A program made the position numbers and the translations under genes. Positions 1 through 9,489 of a stretch of DNA of 64,000 nucleotides are shown one piece after another. The stretch comes from Mycobacterium sp. 852002-51971_SCH5477799-a (GTDB taxonomy: Bacteria; Actinomycetota; Actinomycetes; Mycobacteriales; Mycobacteriaceae): NCBI RefSeq assembly GCF_001667145.1, contig NZ_LZIF01000075.1, positions 62,001 through 126,000 on the forward strand, in the 5' to 3' direction. Numbering within the stretch: position 1 is the first letter of the stretch; each line of letters opens with the position of its first letter. The notes beneath the pieces were generated by a model. That model was not told the DNA's origin, searched no databases, and worked only from the letters and a program-made list of their open reading frames with translations.

Positions 1-458
1 TCGTCGACGTCAGCGCCCACCCGGGCCACCAGTTCGCCGCTGTGCAACCGGACTGACGCCGCCGCCGGTCCGCGCGCCAGCCGTTGGTAGATCTGAACGC
101 GTGCGGTGCCGGCCGCGCGCAAGGCCGTGTCATGGGTGGCCAGTCGCTCGCAGTAGTGCAGCACGCCCCGGGAGATCGCGAACATGCGGACCGCGACCGC
201 CGCCACCGACAGGTCCAGCACGGGCGGCATCTGCCAGGCCCGGGTGATCAGCCATGCCGATACGCCGGCCAAGGCCAGCGCACTGCTCAGCGAGAGCACC
301 CCGAGCGCGATCGCCGCCAGGACGCGGGGCAGCCGCGCGCGCAGTAGGTCGGCGGCCAGCAGAGGTCCAGCGCGGCGACCCGCAGCGTCCGGCCTCGCCG
401 CGCTTGCGATCGCCGCGGGCTTCTGGCGGCGACGCGACACGGAATCAGGTTGGAGCAT
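1..458 (-). CDS. cydC: CydC, heterodimeric ABC exporter subunit (partial, N-terminus)
   Basis: This is the N-terminal 152 codons of CydC; the gene runs off the left edge of the window. CydDC exports cysteine and glutathione from the cytoplasm and is needed to assemble cytochrome bd. The frame begins ATG (MLQPDSVS) and encodes a first membrane region (around LALAGVSAWLITRAW) followed by the typical stretch RGVLHYCERLATHDTALR. The ATG overlaps the 3' end of cydD by 14 bases, so the two are translationally coupled. The ATPase half lies outside the window. Identification rests on sequence and on its place after cydB and cydD. Confidence 0.93.
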   Translation of the reverse strand, partial: MLQPDSVSRRRQKPAAIASAARPDAAGRRAGPLLAADLLRARLPRVLAAIALGVLSLSSALALAGVSAWLITRAWQMPPVLDLSVAAVAVRMFAISRGVLHYCERLATHDTALRAAGTARVQIYQRLARGPAAASVRLHSGELVARVGADVD

Positions 459-2058
459 AACGCAGCTCCCGCTCGGCGACGACTTCGATGACCTGGTCGC
501 CGATGGCCAGGACGGGCGCCCTGTGGCCGACAACGATCACGGTCGCACCGGCACGCGCCCGCTCGACGACGGCCCGCAAGACCCGTTCCTCGGTGGCGGC
601 GTCCAGGTGTGCGGTCGGCTCGTCGAGCAGTAGCACGGCGGCCGTCGAGCCGAGCGCCCGAGCCAGGCCCAGCCGTTGCCGCTGTCCCAGTGACAAGCCG
701 ACACCGCCGCGCCCGAGCGCGGTGCTGCCCGCATCTGGCAGCTCGGCCAACACCGCATCGAACCCGGAATCGGCACAAGCCTTTTCGACGTCGTCGAGGA
801 TTCCGAGCAGCATCAGGTTCTCATCGACGGTGCCCGGCACCAGCACCGGACGTTGCGGAAGCCAGGACAGCTGCGACCACCATCCGGTCGGCTCCAGGTC
901 GGCGACGTCGACACCGGCCACGATGACCCGGCCCGACGAGGGCACACCGATGCCGGCGATCGCCTGCAGGGTGGTGCTCTTGCCGGCGCCGTTGCGCCCG
1001 GTGAGCACGGTCACCGAGCCGGGTTCGATGACCGCGTTCAGATCACTCGGCGCGCGGCCGTCGCGGCCGTTGACGGTCAGATGATCGAGGCGAATTTGCG
1101 CGCCGCGCGCGCCGACCGTCTGAGTCCTGGCCTTCGAAGCGGTCGGCTCGCCGATGAGGGCGAACGCGGCACCGGCCGCGGCCCTGCCGTCCTGCGCGGC
1201 GTGGAATTCCACGCCAATGCGGCGCAGCGGCCAGTAGACGTCCGGCGCTAGTAACAGGACCGTCAAACCGGTGGTCAGTGTCATCTCACCGAACACCAGC
1301 CGAAGGCCTATGCCGACCGCGATCAACGCCACCCCGAGCGTGGCCAACAGCTCCAGCACCAAAGCCGACAGGAAAGCGATGCGCAGTGTCGCCATGGCCG
1401 AATGACGATGTGCGGCAGCCAGTTCGGCGATACGGCGCTCGGGCCCCAGGGTTCGCCCCAGCGCGCGCAGGGTGGGGATCCCGGCGATCAGGTCGAGCAA
1501 CCGGGTCTGCAGCGTCGTCATCGCGGACAGCGCCGCGGCCGATCGGTCAGCGGTTGCGAGTCCGATCAGCACCATGAAGATCGGTATCAGTGGCAGCGTG
1601 ATCGCCACGACCACCGCCGATTTCAGGTCGTACGCCGCGATCACGGCGACGGTGGCCGGGGTCAGGATCGCGGCGAGCAGCAACGTCGGCAGGTAGCCGG
1701 TGAAATAGGGGCGCAAGCCATCCAGCCCACGGGTGACCACAACCGCGGCGGAGTCACGCTGCGTCGCAAGTTCACTCGGTGGTCGGGCCGTCACCGCGGC
1801 CAGCACCTGACCGGACAGATCGGCGATGACCGCGCTGGCTCCGCGTTGGCCCAACCGGGACTGCAGCCAATGCGTCACAGCGCGGACTAACCAGAGCGCC
1901 AACAGGATTGACAGCGGGACCAGGAAGACGCGCAAGCTACGGGCGGCGGGATCGCCGACGGCACGCGCGACGATGCCCGCCAGGACGATCGCTGAGCCGA
2001 TAGCGCAGCCCGAGATCAGTACACCGCAGCCCACCACGGCGACCAGATAGCGGCGCAC
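445..2058 (-). CDS. cydD: CydD, heterodimeric ABC exporter subunit
   Basis: A fused membrane and ATPase half-transporter of about 537 residues and partner of CydC in cytochrome bd assembly. The N-terminal half carries the transmembrane helices. The C-terminal half has Walker A (LTGRNGAGKST), the signature LSLGQRQRLGLARAL and Walker B (VLLLDEPTAHLD). The GTG at 2058 is the first usable start I can see. The frame stays open upstream towards the cydB stop and reads PLDPRLWGASAAVRR, which looks like the usual N-terminus of the family, so the true start may lie within or next to cydB. The 3' end overlaps cydC. Confidence 0.93.
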   Translation of the reverse strand: MRRYLVAVVGCGVLISGCAIGSAIVLAGIVARAVGDPAARSLRVFLVPLSILLALWLVRAVTHWLQSRLGQRGASAVIADLSGQVLAAVTARPPSELATQRDSAAVVVTRGLDGLRPYFTGYLPTLLLAAILTPATVAVIAAYDLKSAVVVAITLPLIPIFMVLIGLATADRSAAALSAMTTLQTRLLDLIAGIPTLRALGRTLGPERRIAELAAAHRHSAMATLRIAFLSALVLELLATLGVALIAVGIGLRLVFGEMTLTTGLTVLLLAPDVYWPLRRIGVEFHAAQDGRAAAGAAFALIGEPTASKARTQTVGARGAQIRLDHLTVNGRDGRAPSDLNAVIEPGSVTVLTGRNGAGKSTTLQAIAGIGVPSSGRVIVAGVDVADLEPTGWWSQLSWLPQRPVLVPGTVDENLMLLGILDDVEKACADSGFDAVLAELPDAGSTALGRGGVGLSLGQRQRLGLARALGSTAAVLLLDEPTAHLDAATEERVLRAVVERARAGATVIVVGHRAPVLAIGDQVIEVVAERELRYAPT

Positions 2059-2120
2059 CGCCGCCGACGCCCCCCACAGCCGCGGGTCTAGGGGCGCCCG
2101 GCCGGTGCGGTCCGTACCGC

Positions 2121-3161
2121 TCAGGACGCGCGCCTTGCCAGGCCGATGGGCGCGGGTATCCGGTCAGCCGAGATCCGTTGCCGGAATATCCAATACGACC
2201 ATGCTTGGTAGATCACCGTCAGCGGAGCCATGAACGCCGTAACCCACGTCATGACTTTGAGGGTGTAGTGGGTGGAGGAGGCGTTGTAGATGGTCAGGCT
2301 CCATTGCTTGTTCAGCGTCGAGGGCACCAGGTTCGGATACAGCGACGCGAAGAGCAGGATGACCACGGCCGCGACCACCAGTGCGACGCAGGTGAACGCC
2401 CAGCCGTCGGAGGCACGCCGCCACACCAGCAGCACCGCCGTCCCTTGCGCCAGCACCGCCGCGGCCAAGACCAGCCAGCTCCACTCCTTGCCGTGAGACA
2501 GCTGCGTCCAAAGTCCGAAGGCGGCGACCAGTCCGGTGACGGGAAGGGACAACCAGACGCCGAATCGGTACGCGTCGTCGCGGATTGCGCCGGCGGTCTT
2601 CAACGCGACGAACGTCGCTCCGTAGAACAGGAACAATCCGGCGGTGGCCAAGCCGCCCAGCACCGTATAGGCGTTGAGCACATCGGTGATCGAGAGGTGA
2701 ATGTGACCGTTGGCCCCGACTGGGAGCCCACGCACCAGGACGGCGAACGCAACGCCCCATAAGAAGGCCGGCAGCCAGGACCCGGCCGCGATCCCGACGT
2801 CGGCCCAGCCGCGCCATTTGGTGTCATCGATCTTGCCGCGCCACTCGATCGCCACCGCGCGCACAATCATGCCGAACAGGATCGCCAGCAGCGGCAGGTA
2901 GAGCGTGGAGAACACGGTGGCGTACCAGCCGGGAAAGGCGGCGAACATGGCCGCCCCGCCGACGATCAGCCAAACCTCGTTACCGTCCCACACCGGCCCG
3001 ATGGTGTTGAGCGCCGTGCGGCGCAGCGGTTCGGGCTCACCGATGCCGATGCGCGCGAACGGTTCCATCAACATGCCCACGCCGAAGTCGAAGCCCTCGA
3101 GGATGAAGAATCCGAGGAACAGCACTGCGATGATGCCGAACCACAACTCCTGCAGTCCCAC
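2121..3161 (-). CDS. cydB: CydB, cytochrome bd quinol oxidase subunit II
   Basis: Subunit II of the cytochrome bd oxidase, 346 residues, an integral membrane protein that with CydA reduces oxygen using menaquinol at low oxygen tension. The N-terminus MGLQELWFGIIAVLFLGFFILEG and the following FDFGVGML and GPVWDGNEVWL motifs are diagnostic. It lies 35 bases downstream of cydA and 62 bases upstream of the visible cydD start, consistent with one cydABDC transcript on the minus strand. Confidence 0.97.
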   Translation of the reverse strand: MGLQELWFGIIAVLFLGFFILEGFDFGVGMLMEPFARIGIGEPEPLRRTALNTIGPVWDGNEVWLIVGGAAMFAAFPGWYATVFSTLYLPLLAILFGMIVRAVAIEWRGKIDDTKWRGWADVGIAAGSWLPAFLWGVAFAVLVRGLPVGANGHIHLSITDVLNAYTVLGGLATAGLFLFYGATFVALKTAGAIRDDAYRFGVWLSLPVTGLVAAFGLWTQLSHGKEWSWLVLAAAVLAQGTAVLLVWRRASDGWAFTCVALVVAAVVILLFASLYPNLVPSTLNKQWSLTIYNASSTHYTLKVMTWVTAFMAPLTVIYQAWSYWIFRQRISADRIPAPIGLARRAS

Positions 3162-3196
3162 CGTCTCAGCTCCTTTCCGCGTCGGTTAGGTCCTTG

Positions 3197-4669
3197 TCAA
3201 TACGCGAAGGACAGAGGCGCAACCTCGTCATCGCTCGGCGCCTGCGGGGGAGCGGGCTCCGCATCGTGTTCCAGCGGCCCTTCGACCACGTAGCGCTTGA
3301 GCAGGAAGAACCACAGGACCGCGAGCACCGCATAGACGAGGGTGAAGGTCACCAGCGAGGTAATGACCATGCCGGGCACGTGATTCGACACCCCTTCGCG
3401 AACCGTCATCCGAACCAATTGATCCCCAGTGGGATTGGGTGCCACCACCCATGGCTGACGGCCCATCTCGGTGAATACCCAGCCCGAAATGTTGGCCAGG
3501 AACGGCGTGGGGATGGTGAGTAGCGCGACCCAGGAGATCCAGCGGCTCTTGGCTGTTCGACCACCGCGGGTGAGCCACAGCACGGTGAGGGCGAACAACA
3601 CCGGGATCGCCAGGAACCCGATCATCGCCCGGAAGGACCAGTAGGTGACGAACAGGTTCGGCCGATAGTCGTCGGGTCCGAAGCGTTGCTGGTATTCCTG
3701 TTGCAACTCGTCGACCCCGCGCAGCGTCACGCCGCTGAACTTGCCCTCTGCCAGGAACGGCAGGACGTAGTGCACCTTGATGACTTCGGCGACGCTGCCG
3801 CAGTTGTTGTGCGTACCGATTGTCAGCACGGAGAAGTCGGGGTCGGTCTGCGTGTGACACAACCCTTCGGCCGACGCCATCTTCATCGGCTGCTGCACGA
3901 ACATCAGCTTGCCCTGACGGTCACCGGTGAAGAACAGGCCGACAGTGGCGAGCAGCACCACCCCGCAGCCCAGGATGGCCGCCGGACGAAACATGGTGCC
4001 GGCGTTGGTTTGCGCATCGGGTGCGGCCGACTCGGACTTGCGTGAGCTCACCATCCACCAAGCGCTGACCGCGGCGACGAAGGTGCCCGCGACCAGCAAA
4101 GCCCCGGTTATGGTGTGCGAAAACGCCGCTTGCGCCGTGTTATTGGACAGCAGGGCGAAGATGTCGTCCAGCTCGGCGTGACGCGTCGCCGGGTTGTAGT
4201 GCGCGCCGACCGGATGCTGCATGAACGAGTTCGCCGCGATGATGAAGAAGGCCGACGCGTTGACCCCGAACGCGACGATCCAGATGCAGGCAAGGTGTAT
4301 CAGTTTCGGCAGTCGGCTCCAGCCGAATATCCACAACCCGATGAATGTGGACTCGAAGAAGAACGCGAACAAGCCCTCCATCGCCAGTGGCGCACCGAAG
4401 ATGTCGCCGACGAACTTCGAGTACTCCGACCAGTTCATCCCGAATTGGAACTCTTGGACGATCCCGGTCGCCACGCCAATGGCGAAGTTGATCAGGAACA
4501 GCTTGCCGAAGAACTTGGTCAGTCGGTACCAGGCGGTATTACCGGTGGCCATCCACACCGTTTGCATGATGGCGATCAGCGGCGCCAAACCGATGGTAAG
4601 CGGCACGAAGATGAAGTGGTAGACGGTAGTGATACCGAACTGCCACCGCGAAATATCGACGACATTCAT
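3197..4669 (-). CDS. cydA: CydA, cytochrome bd quinol oxidase subunit I
   Basis: Subunit I of the terminal oxidase, 490 residues, which binds the haems and oxidises quinol. Visible hallmarks are the N-terminal membrane segment with the haem-ligand histidine near residue 18 (TTVYHFIFVPLTIG), the stretch EFQFGMNWSEYSKFVGDIFG, and the TEMGRQPWVV motif near the C-terminal third. It is the first gene of the minus-strand cydABDC group, with 91 bases between it and the HdeD-like gene upstream. No regulatory site was recognised in that short gap. Confidence 0.97.
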   Translation of the reverse strand: MNVVDISRWQFGITTVYHFIFVPLTIGLAPLIAIMQTVWMATGNTAWYRLTKFFGKLFLINFAIGVATGIVQEFQFGMNWSEYSKFVGDIFGAPLAMEGLFAFFFESTFIGLWIFGWSRLPKLIHLACIWIVAFGVNASAFFIIAANSFMQHPVGAHYNPATRHAELDDIFALLSNNTAQAAFSHTITGALLVAGTFVAAVSAWWMVSSRKSESAAPDAQTNAGTMFRPAAILGCGVVLLATVGLFFTGDRQGKLMFVQQPMKMASAEGLCHTQTDPDFSVLTIGTHNNCGSVAEVIKVHYVLPFLAEGKFSGVTLRGVDELQQEYQQRFGPDDYRPNLFVTYWSFRAMIGFLAIPVLFALTVLWLTRGGRTAKSRWISWVALLTIPTPFLANISGWVFTEMGRQPWVVAPNPTGDQLVRMTVREGVSNHVPGMVITSLVTFTLVYAVLAVLWFFLLKRYVVEGPLEHDAEPAPPQAPSDDEVAPLSFAY

Positions 4670-4760
4670 CTGTCATCTCCCGAAACTGCGGAGGCCCGAT
4701 CCAAACGGCTACGACAGAGTGTAGTAGATGCGTCGGTGCCGCCGCCACCGGCTGCTCTTC

Positions 4761-5348
4761 TCAGCCGGCGAGGGTCTTGGATGCCTTGCGGATTCCGAAC
4801 GACGAAACGATCTCGAACACGCCGATGACCACGAACCACGCGCCGACCACGATCGCGAGCGTGACGATGGATTGGAACGGTGACGCCAGGACGACGACGC
4901 CGGCGATCAGGCTGATCACGCCGACGAAGATGTTCCAGCCCCGTCCGGGAAGGTGCGGGTCGCTCATCGCCGAAACCGTCGTTGCGACTCCGCGGAAGAT
5001 GAACCCGATGCCAATCCAGATGGCCAGCAGCAGGATCGCGTATCCCTGACCGAAGTGGCGGAAAGCCAACAACGCCAGGATCAACGACGCTGCGCCACTG
5101 ATGAACAGCAGGATCCGGCTTCCCGCCGAGACGTGCAGTGAGAACGCGAAGACAACCTGCGCGATACCGGTAATCAGTAGATAAACGCCGAAGGCTACGG
5201 CGGCGACCAGGATGGAAATTCCCGGCCACGCCAACACCAGGACACCAAGGACAAGCGACAGAATTCCCGACAGCAGAGCGGATTTCCACAGATGCGGCAG
5301 CAAGCTCGGAACGGGGTGGGTCCCGGTAGAGCCAGGGGGGATAGTCAT
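4761..5348 (-). CDS. HdeD-family (DUF308) membrane protein
   Basis: A 195-residue protein with about six hydrophobic helices and the HdeD/DUF308 pattern (VLVLAWPGISILVAAVAFGVYLLITGIAQ, seen in repeat-like form through the chain). In E. coli HdeD contributes to acid resistance; the function in mycobacteria is not established. The ATG at 5348 (MTIPPGST) is preferred over an in-frame start 18 bases upstream, because the extra residues look unconserved. It sits between cya and cydA as in M. tuberculosis (Rv1624c position). Confidence 0.85.
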   Translation of the reverse strand: MTIPPGSTGTHPVPSLLPHLWKSALLSGILSLVLGVLVLAWPGISILVAAVAFGVYLLITGIAQVVFAFSLHVSAGSRILLFISGAASLILALLAFRHFGQGYAILLLAIWIGIGFIFRGVATTVSAMSDPHLPGRGWNIFVGVISLIAGVVVLASPFQSIVTLAIVVGAWFVVIGVFEIVSSFGIRKASKTLAG

Positions 5349-5393
5349 GGCCGAAGTCTGGCACAAACGTCGGGCTCGGTACAGGGACTTCGG

Positions 5394-6725
5394 TCAGACG
5401 TGGACCGTGCGTGGATCCTCGGCACGCAGGTCGGTGGGTTCTTCGCCTGCCCTGCGGCCGATTAGATACCAGGTGCGCATAACGCCCTTGCCCTTGACTT
5501 CGATGCGGCCGCGCTCTTGCAGAACGAAGTCGTTTTTGAGGCGCTCGAACATTGCCTCGGGCACTTGGATTCGGCCCACCGAGTCGGTGGACTCCATCCG
5601 CGAGGCGACGTTGACCGCGTCACCCCACACGTCGTAGAAGAACCGGCGCGAGCCCACCACGCCCGCTACGACGGGTCCGGAGGCCATGCCTATCCGCAAC
5701 GGGACGGCCTTGCCATACGGATCATGCAGTGTGGCAGCAACATTGGCCATTTCGATCGCGAAATCGGCCAGCGCGGAGGCGTGATCCGGCCGTACCCGCG
5801 GGACCCCGCTGACGACCATGTAGGAGTCGCCGCTGACCTTGATTTTCTCCAGGCCGTGCTTGTCGACCAACTCGTCGAAGGCGCCATACAGCCGGTCCAG
5901 GAACCGCACCAGGTCGGCCGGGGCTGTGCTGCTGGCGCGTTCGGTAAAGCCGACGATGTCGGCGAACAACACGGAGGCCTCGTCGTACTTGTCCGCGATG
6001 ACGTCTCGGTCGGCGCTCTTGAGACGCTCGGCGATGCTCCCCGGCAGCATGTTGGCCAGCAGCGCCTCCGACCGCTGAAACTCGGCTTCCATCACCGTCT
6101 CGGCGCGCTGCGTGTCGCGCAGCGCGTACCACACCGTGATGAACACCATGACGCAGGCGGAGATGATGGTGACAATGAACATCATGGACTGCGCCCACGC
6201 GGGCACCAGACCGGTGTCGCGGGGAACGAGGAACTCCAACCCAATGACGAGGCCCGCGGCGATCGCCGCCAGGCCCGCAGCCAACACGATGTGTTCGAGG
6301 CCCAGCAGCAACACCACCAGGCAGGCGCCCACCACCAAGAAATATTGGGAGCCGGATGAGGTGCCGGCATCCCAACAGCTGGCGGAGACGGTGACGTAGG
6401 CCGCGCCGATGAAGGTCAGCGGCGCAACCAGGTCACCGAACCGGTGCAGCCACGGCACGCTCGCGAAGATCATTGCCGCGACGGCGTTGAGGAGGAGCAT
6501 CTGCCAAATCCAGGCGCCGGTGACCACCTGTAGCACGACGAAATTGGTGCTGACTATGACCGCCAGCCAGGCAGCGATCGTGAGCACTCGATACTGGCGT
6601 GCGGCACTGTCGGCGTAATGCTGATTGCGGTCGCGCGATTGGGCGCGCGCCACGGCCACGCAGTCCGGGCGCTCCGACGAACCGTCTGGGCGTGTTGGTG
6701 GGGCACCACATTTCCTGGCCGCCAC
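5394..6725 (-). CDS. cya: Membrane-anchored class III adenylate cyclase
   Basis: A 443-residue protein with six N-terminal membrane helices (about residues 45-205) and a C-terminal class III cyclase catalytic domain, matching the architecture of M. tuberculosis Rv1625c. Catalytic elements are present: the metal-binding aspartate in VLFADIVGFTERAS, the adenine-selecting lysine in EKIKVSGDSYMVV, the second substrate aspartate in FYDVWGDAVN, and the transition-state Asn/Arg in NVASRM. It should convert ATP to cAMP as a homodimer at the membrane. Upstream lies a 750-base region without a gene. Confidence 0.95.
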   Translation of the reverse strand: MAARKCGAPPTRPDGSSERPDCVAVARAQSRDRNQHYADSAARQYRVLTIAAWLAVIVSTNFVVLQVVTGAWIWQMLLLNAVAAMIFASVPWLHRFGDLVAPLTFIGAAYVTVSASCWDAGTSSGSQYFLVVGACLVVLLLGLEHIVLAAGLAAIAAGLVIGLEFLVPRDTGLVPAWAQSMMFIVTIISACVMVFITVWYALRDTQRAETVMEAEFQRSEALLANMLPGSIAERLKSADRDVIADKYDEASVLFADIVGFTERASSTAPADLVRFLDRLYGAFDELVDKHGLEKIKVSGDSYMVVSGVPRVRPDHASALADFAIEMANVAATLHDPYGKAVPLRIGMASGPVVAGVVGSRRFFYDVWGDAVNVASRMESTDSVGRIQVPEAMFERLKNDFVLQERGRIEVKGKGVMRTWYLIGRRAGEEPTDLRAEDPRTVHV

Positions 6726-7478
6726 GGGGTAAGCCTAACCGCTGCGCAGCACGCTCGTCGGCAGTCCTGAAGGAAAACTCGCGAATGAGCGGACCCCGTC
6801 CGGGTGAATCCCGGTACTAACTCGCCACCGGCGGTCGCCATTCGGCGTACCGCACGGGCTCACTAATGGGCCGACTACCGACATAATCGGTTTTTCGAAC
6901 CGGCGCTACGCGGCGAGGTCTGCGATCAATCGATCGGGCGCCGGGCCGAACATCTGCGCGTGGGTCAAAGCGTTCTCCGCGCTTTGACTGTAATCGGCTC
7001 TTTTTCATTCCACGGCAGCGAGCAAACCACGCGATCGGCTGCCTCGCCGCGCAGATTGGGGCCAGCACCGCCAACGTCACAAAAACGGCTTGTTGTAGAT
7101 GTGACACTTCAGTTCTCCAATCTTCGGGTTGCGCCCGCCAGGCCGACGCAACCAGCCCCGCGACGCGGCGACTGCATCAGAGCGTATGAGAGGACACTGA
7201 CGACTCCACCTAACGACGCGCCAAATTCCGCCCGCGAATAGTCACTTTTTGATAACCGGTGGGGATGCCGGCATCTCCGGATGACCGGTGGTAATTTACG
7301 TTCGGTCCAGGAACTGTAGAAGATTACTTGCCTCGGGGATTTGTGAAATTCTCCGCAGTGAAATCCAAATGCGTTTCAGGGACCCATCCCGGCTGGCGCC
7401 CGCACGCGAGGCCGTCGTAATTCGGTCAGCGCTGGCCGGTGGGCAGTGTCAGTCACCGCATCGGGTGAGAACCCCGCT
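6726..7478. other. Gene-free region upstream of cya
   Basis: About 750 bases with no convincing reading frame; the short ORFs here lack codon bias and any recognisable protein. It should hold the cya promoter and leader and the end of the phosphoesterase transcript. Visible structure is slight: a hairpin CAAAGCG-ttctc-CGCGCTTTG near 6966-6985, a short ACCGA-cataa-TCGGT stem followed by T's near 6877-6894, and a 12-base direct repeat GAT(A/G)ACCGGTGG at about 7251 and 7278 flanking the palindrome GATGCCGGCATC. No function can be assigned. Confidence 0.4.
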
Positions 7479-9098
7479 CTAGCCCGGCCAATATTCGTTC
7501 ATCGGCTGGGCGAATTTGTCGTTGTTCGTAAGTCGGGGAAGTTGAAGTGAGTCTTCGATGGTGCGCAGCAGGCTGTAGTGATTGTTGTAGTTGGCGGCAA
7601 CGATGTGGCCTTGGCGCATACCGGAATTCGGCGAAGGGATGACGATCATGGGGACGTGATTGCCTTCGTTGCCGATGCCCAGCGAAAGGTTGTTGTAGTC
7701 CTCGTCCCACGTGATGAAGATGGCACTGCGCTGCGTTTGGAATGCGGGCGAGTTCAGGATCGTGGGCAGCGTGGCCGCGAGGAACTGGTCGCCTGCCTTG
7801 ATGTTGTATTGGTGGGTCGTCAGCAAGCTCAGGATGAACTCGAGGTTGACCGGGCCTTCCATGTTGTGGTCTTCGTCCGCGGCCCACCACACGTAGTTCG
7901 GGGTGGTGGTCGGCGAAGCGAGATCCGTCGCCATCCGCTCCAGCGGCAACACGTGCGCCTGGCAGCGAGCGTCGTTGGCGACGATGTCGTGGAAGGCGAG
8001 AAACGGTAGTTCACCGGGGCTGTAGGGACCCGCGGACTGCTTGAAGCATGGCGCAGGCATGGATTGCTCGTAGGAGGCCCAACCCCCGTGCGCTGCTTCG
8101 ATGTTGTCTACCAAGTTGGGTTTGTCGAAGCAGTCCAGCTCGCAGTTGTAGTTGAAGCCGAAGTCGGAGCCGCCGAGGATCGGGTAGTAGTTCGGAAGAC
8201 TCGGGTGAGTTTGCGCGTAGTAGTTTTTGCCGTATCCGTAGTTGTTGATGAGTCCGTTGGTGTATGGCGCATTGCGGCTGCCGACGATGTCTTTTACGCC
8301 ATGGTTCTCGAGGTAGATCATGAATACGTGGTCGAGGGGGCCGACTTTCGACGCCGGTGGTGTCGGCGGCGGCGGGAGAGGCAACGGGGCGCCGACGGTG
8401 AACGAGATGTTGTCGGCGTAGGCGTTGTTGTAGTTGCCGATCACCGGGTTTCTGTCTTTAAGGGTAACGACCACGTTCGCGCCGCGGGCTCCCCGGGGAA
8501 TCGTCCCGGCCGTCTCACGTTGCAGGAGCGCGGTTTTCAAGCGGCGATCCAGCACAGTGACCGGCCCGATCTTGCCGGCACCCAGCGGCGTTTGGTGGTC
8601 GGCGGCGATGAAAGTGACGGTGACCGACGCTTCGGAGGGGTCTTCAAGGAAACCCCCGAGCCATCCGCTCAACATGTATGGCACTGTGCCGGTGTCGATT
8701 TGAGGCGCCGAGCCGGACAGATCGACGAATTGGGTGAGCGTCGACGTCGCCACGTTCCCACCGCCGAAGAATTGCACGGCGCCGTCGGGCGGTCCGTTCT
8801 GAGGCCGCGGAAATCCCAGGGCCGCTGGCAGAGTCGGGCCGGGCGACCCCAGCGGCCATGGCAGCCGGCGCATGGTGCCGTATTTGATCACGGTCGGTGT
8901 GCCGGTCACGGCCCACGCCGGGATGGACACCGAACTGTATGCCGACAGAGACGGGTCGCCGAACTCGGCACCCGGGTTCATCAACAGATTCGGACTCATC
9001 ACAACCGCGGCGGACACTTTCGGCGCGGTGAACGCCGACAGCACCAGTAGGGCAGCCCCGGCGGCGCCACCAGCCACCCGACCAATCCGACAGAACAT
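7479..9098 (-). CDS. Secreted phosphoesterase-family protein (PF04185-like)
   Basis: A 539-residue exported protein. It has a signal peptide (about residues 1-30, ending near KVSAA), an N-terminal jelly-roll-like region containing NLLMNPGAEFGDPS, a proline-rich linker (PLPLPPPPTPP near 240), then a phosphoesterase domain. That domain has the typical entry VFMIYLENHGVKDIVGS, the HPSLPNYYPILGGS motif holding the candidate nucleophile, and WDEDYNN and NHVPMIVI near the end, as in phospholipase C/acid phosphatase relatives. The likely role is extracellular hydrolysis of phosphate esters; the substrate is unknown. It belongs to the accessory stretch between cya and pdtaR. Confidence 0.8.
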   Translation of the reverse strand: MFCRIGRVAGGAAGAALLVLSAFTAPKVSAAVVMSPNLLMNPGAEFGDPSLSAYSSVSIPAWAVTGTPTVIKYGTMRRLPWPLGSPGPTLPAALGFPRPQNGPPDGAVQFFGGGNVATSTLTQFVDLSGSAPQIDTGTVPYMLSGWLGGFLEDPSEASVTVTFIAADHQTPLGAGKIGPVTVLDRRLKTALLQRETAGTIPRGARGANVVVTLKDRNPVIGNYNNAYADNISFTVGAPLPLPPPPTPPASKVGPLDHVFMIYLENHGVKDIVGSRNAPYTNGLINNYGYGKNYYAQTHPSLPNYYPILGGSDFGFNYNCELDCFDKPNLVDNIEAAHGGWASYEQSMPAPCFKQSAGPYSPGELPFLAFHDIVANDARCQAHVLPLERMATDLASPTTTPNYVWWAADEDHNMEGPVNLEFILSLLTTHQYNIKAGDQFLAATLPTILNSPAFQTQRSAIFITWDEDYNNLSLGIGNEGNHVPMIVIPSPNSGMRQGHIVAANYNNHYSLLRTIEDSLQLPRLTNNDKFAQPMNEYWPG

Positions 9099-9489
9099 CA
9101 GGTACCACCTCTGCGGTTAAGGCGCCGCGAATTGCTCCGTCGATCGTGAGCTATGTCACGCTGAACTCCTATGTTCTTACGCGAATTGATATCCAGCAGT
9201 TGCCATTCGGTGACCGAGTCAAAGAAGCGATTTTTGGTGCAATCGTGTATGGGCGGTCTCGAGTCCGCGTGGGAAGCGGGCCTTTACTGGCCGGTCAGCC
9301 ACGGCGAGGTGGGCGACCCGCGAATGACCCGAGAGAGCCCCGGCACCTGGTCGCCGGTGCCGCACGAAAGGAGGGACCGCCAGCATGCGCTGCTCGGAGC
9401 AACGCGGTAACCTGAGCGGTTGTATACATGTCTAACAATTCGCAGCCCCGGCGTGCCGCTAAATTACGCCGGGTTGAATCGGGTAACAA
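9099..9489. other. Divergent intergenic region
   Basis: About 390 bases between two divergently transcribed genes (phosphoesterase on minus, GAF-ANTAR on plus). It must hold promoters for both. No clear operator, RNA or coding frame was seen. Confidence 0.4.

Noticed and set aside
6817..7241. Two ~95-codon ORFs upstream of cya.
   Set aside because: No homology recognised, poor codon usage and no ribosome site; more likely leader or intergenic DNA.
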